A stretch of 64,000 nucleotides of DNA. Source: Taeniopygia guttata. Lineage: Eukaryota > Chordata > Aves > Passeriformes > Estrildidae. The stretch lies in the NCBI RefSeq assembly GCF_048771995.1, contig NC_133043.1, positions 9,628,501 through 9,692,500 of the forward strand, given 5' to 3'. The stretch's first letter is position 1. Every line of letters begins with the position of its first letter. A program made the translations under genes and the position numbers. The notes under the pieces were generated by a model. The model was given only the letters and a program-made list of their open reading frames with translations. It had not been told where the DNA came from and searched no databases. Shown here one piece after another: positions 63,818 to 64,000 of this stretch.

Positions 63818-64000
63818 TATTTGCAAGCACTTCACTCAAGTTTCATGCGCTTTCCAGTCTGAACTGTGAGCGCTGGCTGACACTGGGAGCGGGACTGGAA
63901 CTGCCACAAATCCTTCTCCAGTCAGATTTCAGATCAGCCAAGGAACACCAGGAAACAGCTCCTCCTCAGAAACTGATTCCTGGCAACAATTCACAGTGAC

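Noticed and set aside
1-64000. tRNA, rRNA, CRISPR-like arrays or a novel multi-gene system
   Set aside because: No cloverleaf, rRNA segment or regularly spaced repeats were seen. The only supported gene is SPAG9.

Overview
This window is vertebrate nuclear DNA, most likely from a bird and possibly a songbird. The evidence is several CR1 LINE 3' ends, small introns, a repeat-poor background, and one recognisable multi-exon gene whose product reads as an avian version of human JIP4. The bird call rests on the CR1 type and low repeat content. The songbird suggestion rests only on the look of two LTR remnants and is weak.

Right side (about 36.3-64.0 kb): the window holds roughly the last 80% of SPAG9, which encodes JNK-interacting protein 4 (JIP4), on the minus strand. 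I could place 25 coding exons from 63218 down to a stop codon at 39893-39895. All have GT-AG borders and all reading phases agree: 3,222 nt with a 39-nt optional exon (1,073 codons plus stop), or 3,183 nt without it. Read 5' to 3', the exons encode an acidic/serine linker, the leucine-zipper coiled coil that binds ARF6 and kinesin light chain/dynactin in the family, the RH2 domain, a basic/serine linker, and the C-terminal beta-propeller-like half. The N-terminal exons (RH1 domain, first coiled coil, JNK-binding motif) lie beyond 64000. A long AT-rich 3' UTR probably runs from 39892 to about 36.3 kb, with several possible polyadenylation signals.

Left side (1 to about 36.3 kb): I find no convincing gene. 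In other amniotes TOB1 lies downstream of SPAG9, so this is probably the SPAG9-TOB1 intergenic interval. It contains CR1 fragments (1662-1707, 5155-5387, 10615-11255), a probable LTR fossil (17374-17749), microsatellites and homopolymers (a 43-A run at 27169, a GT repeat at 28637, a pyrimidine tract at 32694), and several AT-rich, complex stretches that look like conserved noncoding elements. Those carry homeodomain-, MEF2- and PAR-bZIP-type sites.

Repeats inside SPAG9 introns: a CR1 at 51508-51772, a CR1 at 63689-63817, and a probable solo LTR at about 41318-41663. Other structure includes two back-to-back perfect hairpins in the 3-kb intron (59680-59761) and a separate hairpin at 9278-9327. 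I saw no sign of a novel operon-like or defence-like system. The best leads are the alternative microexon, the hairpins, the candidate regulatory clusters, and the strong exon-to-exon GC3 contrast inside SPAG9.
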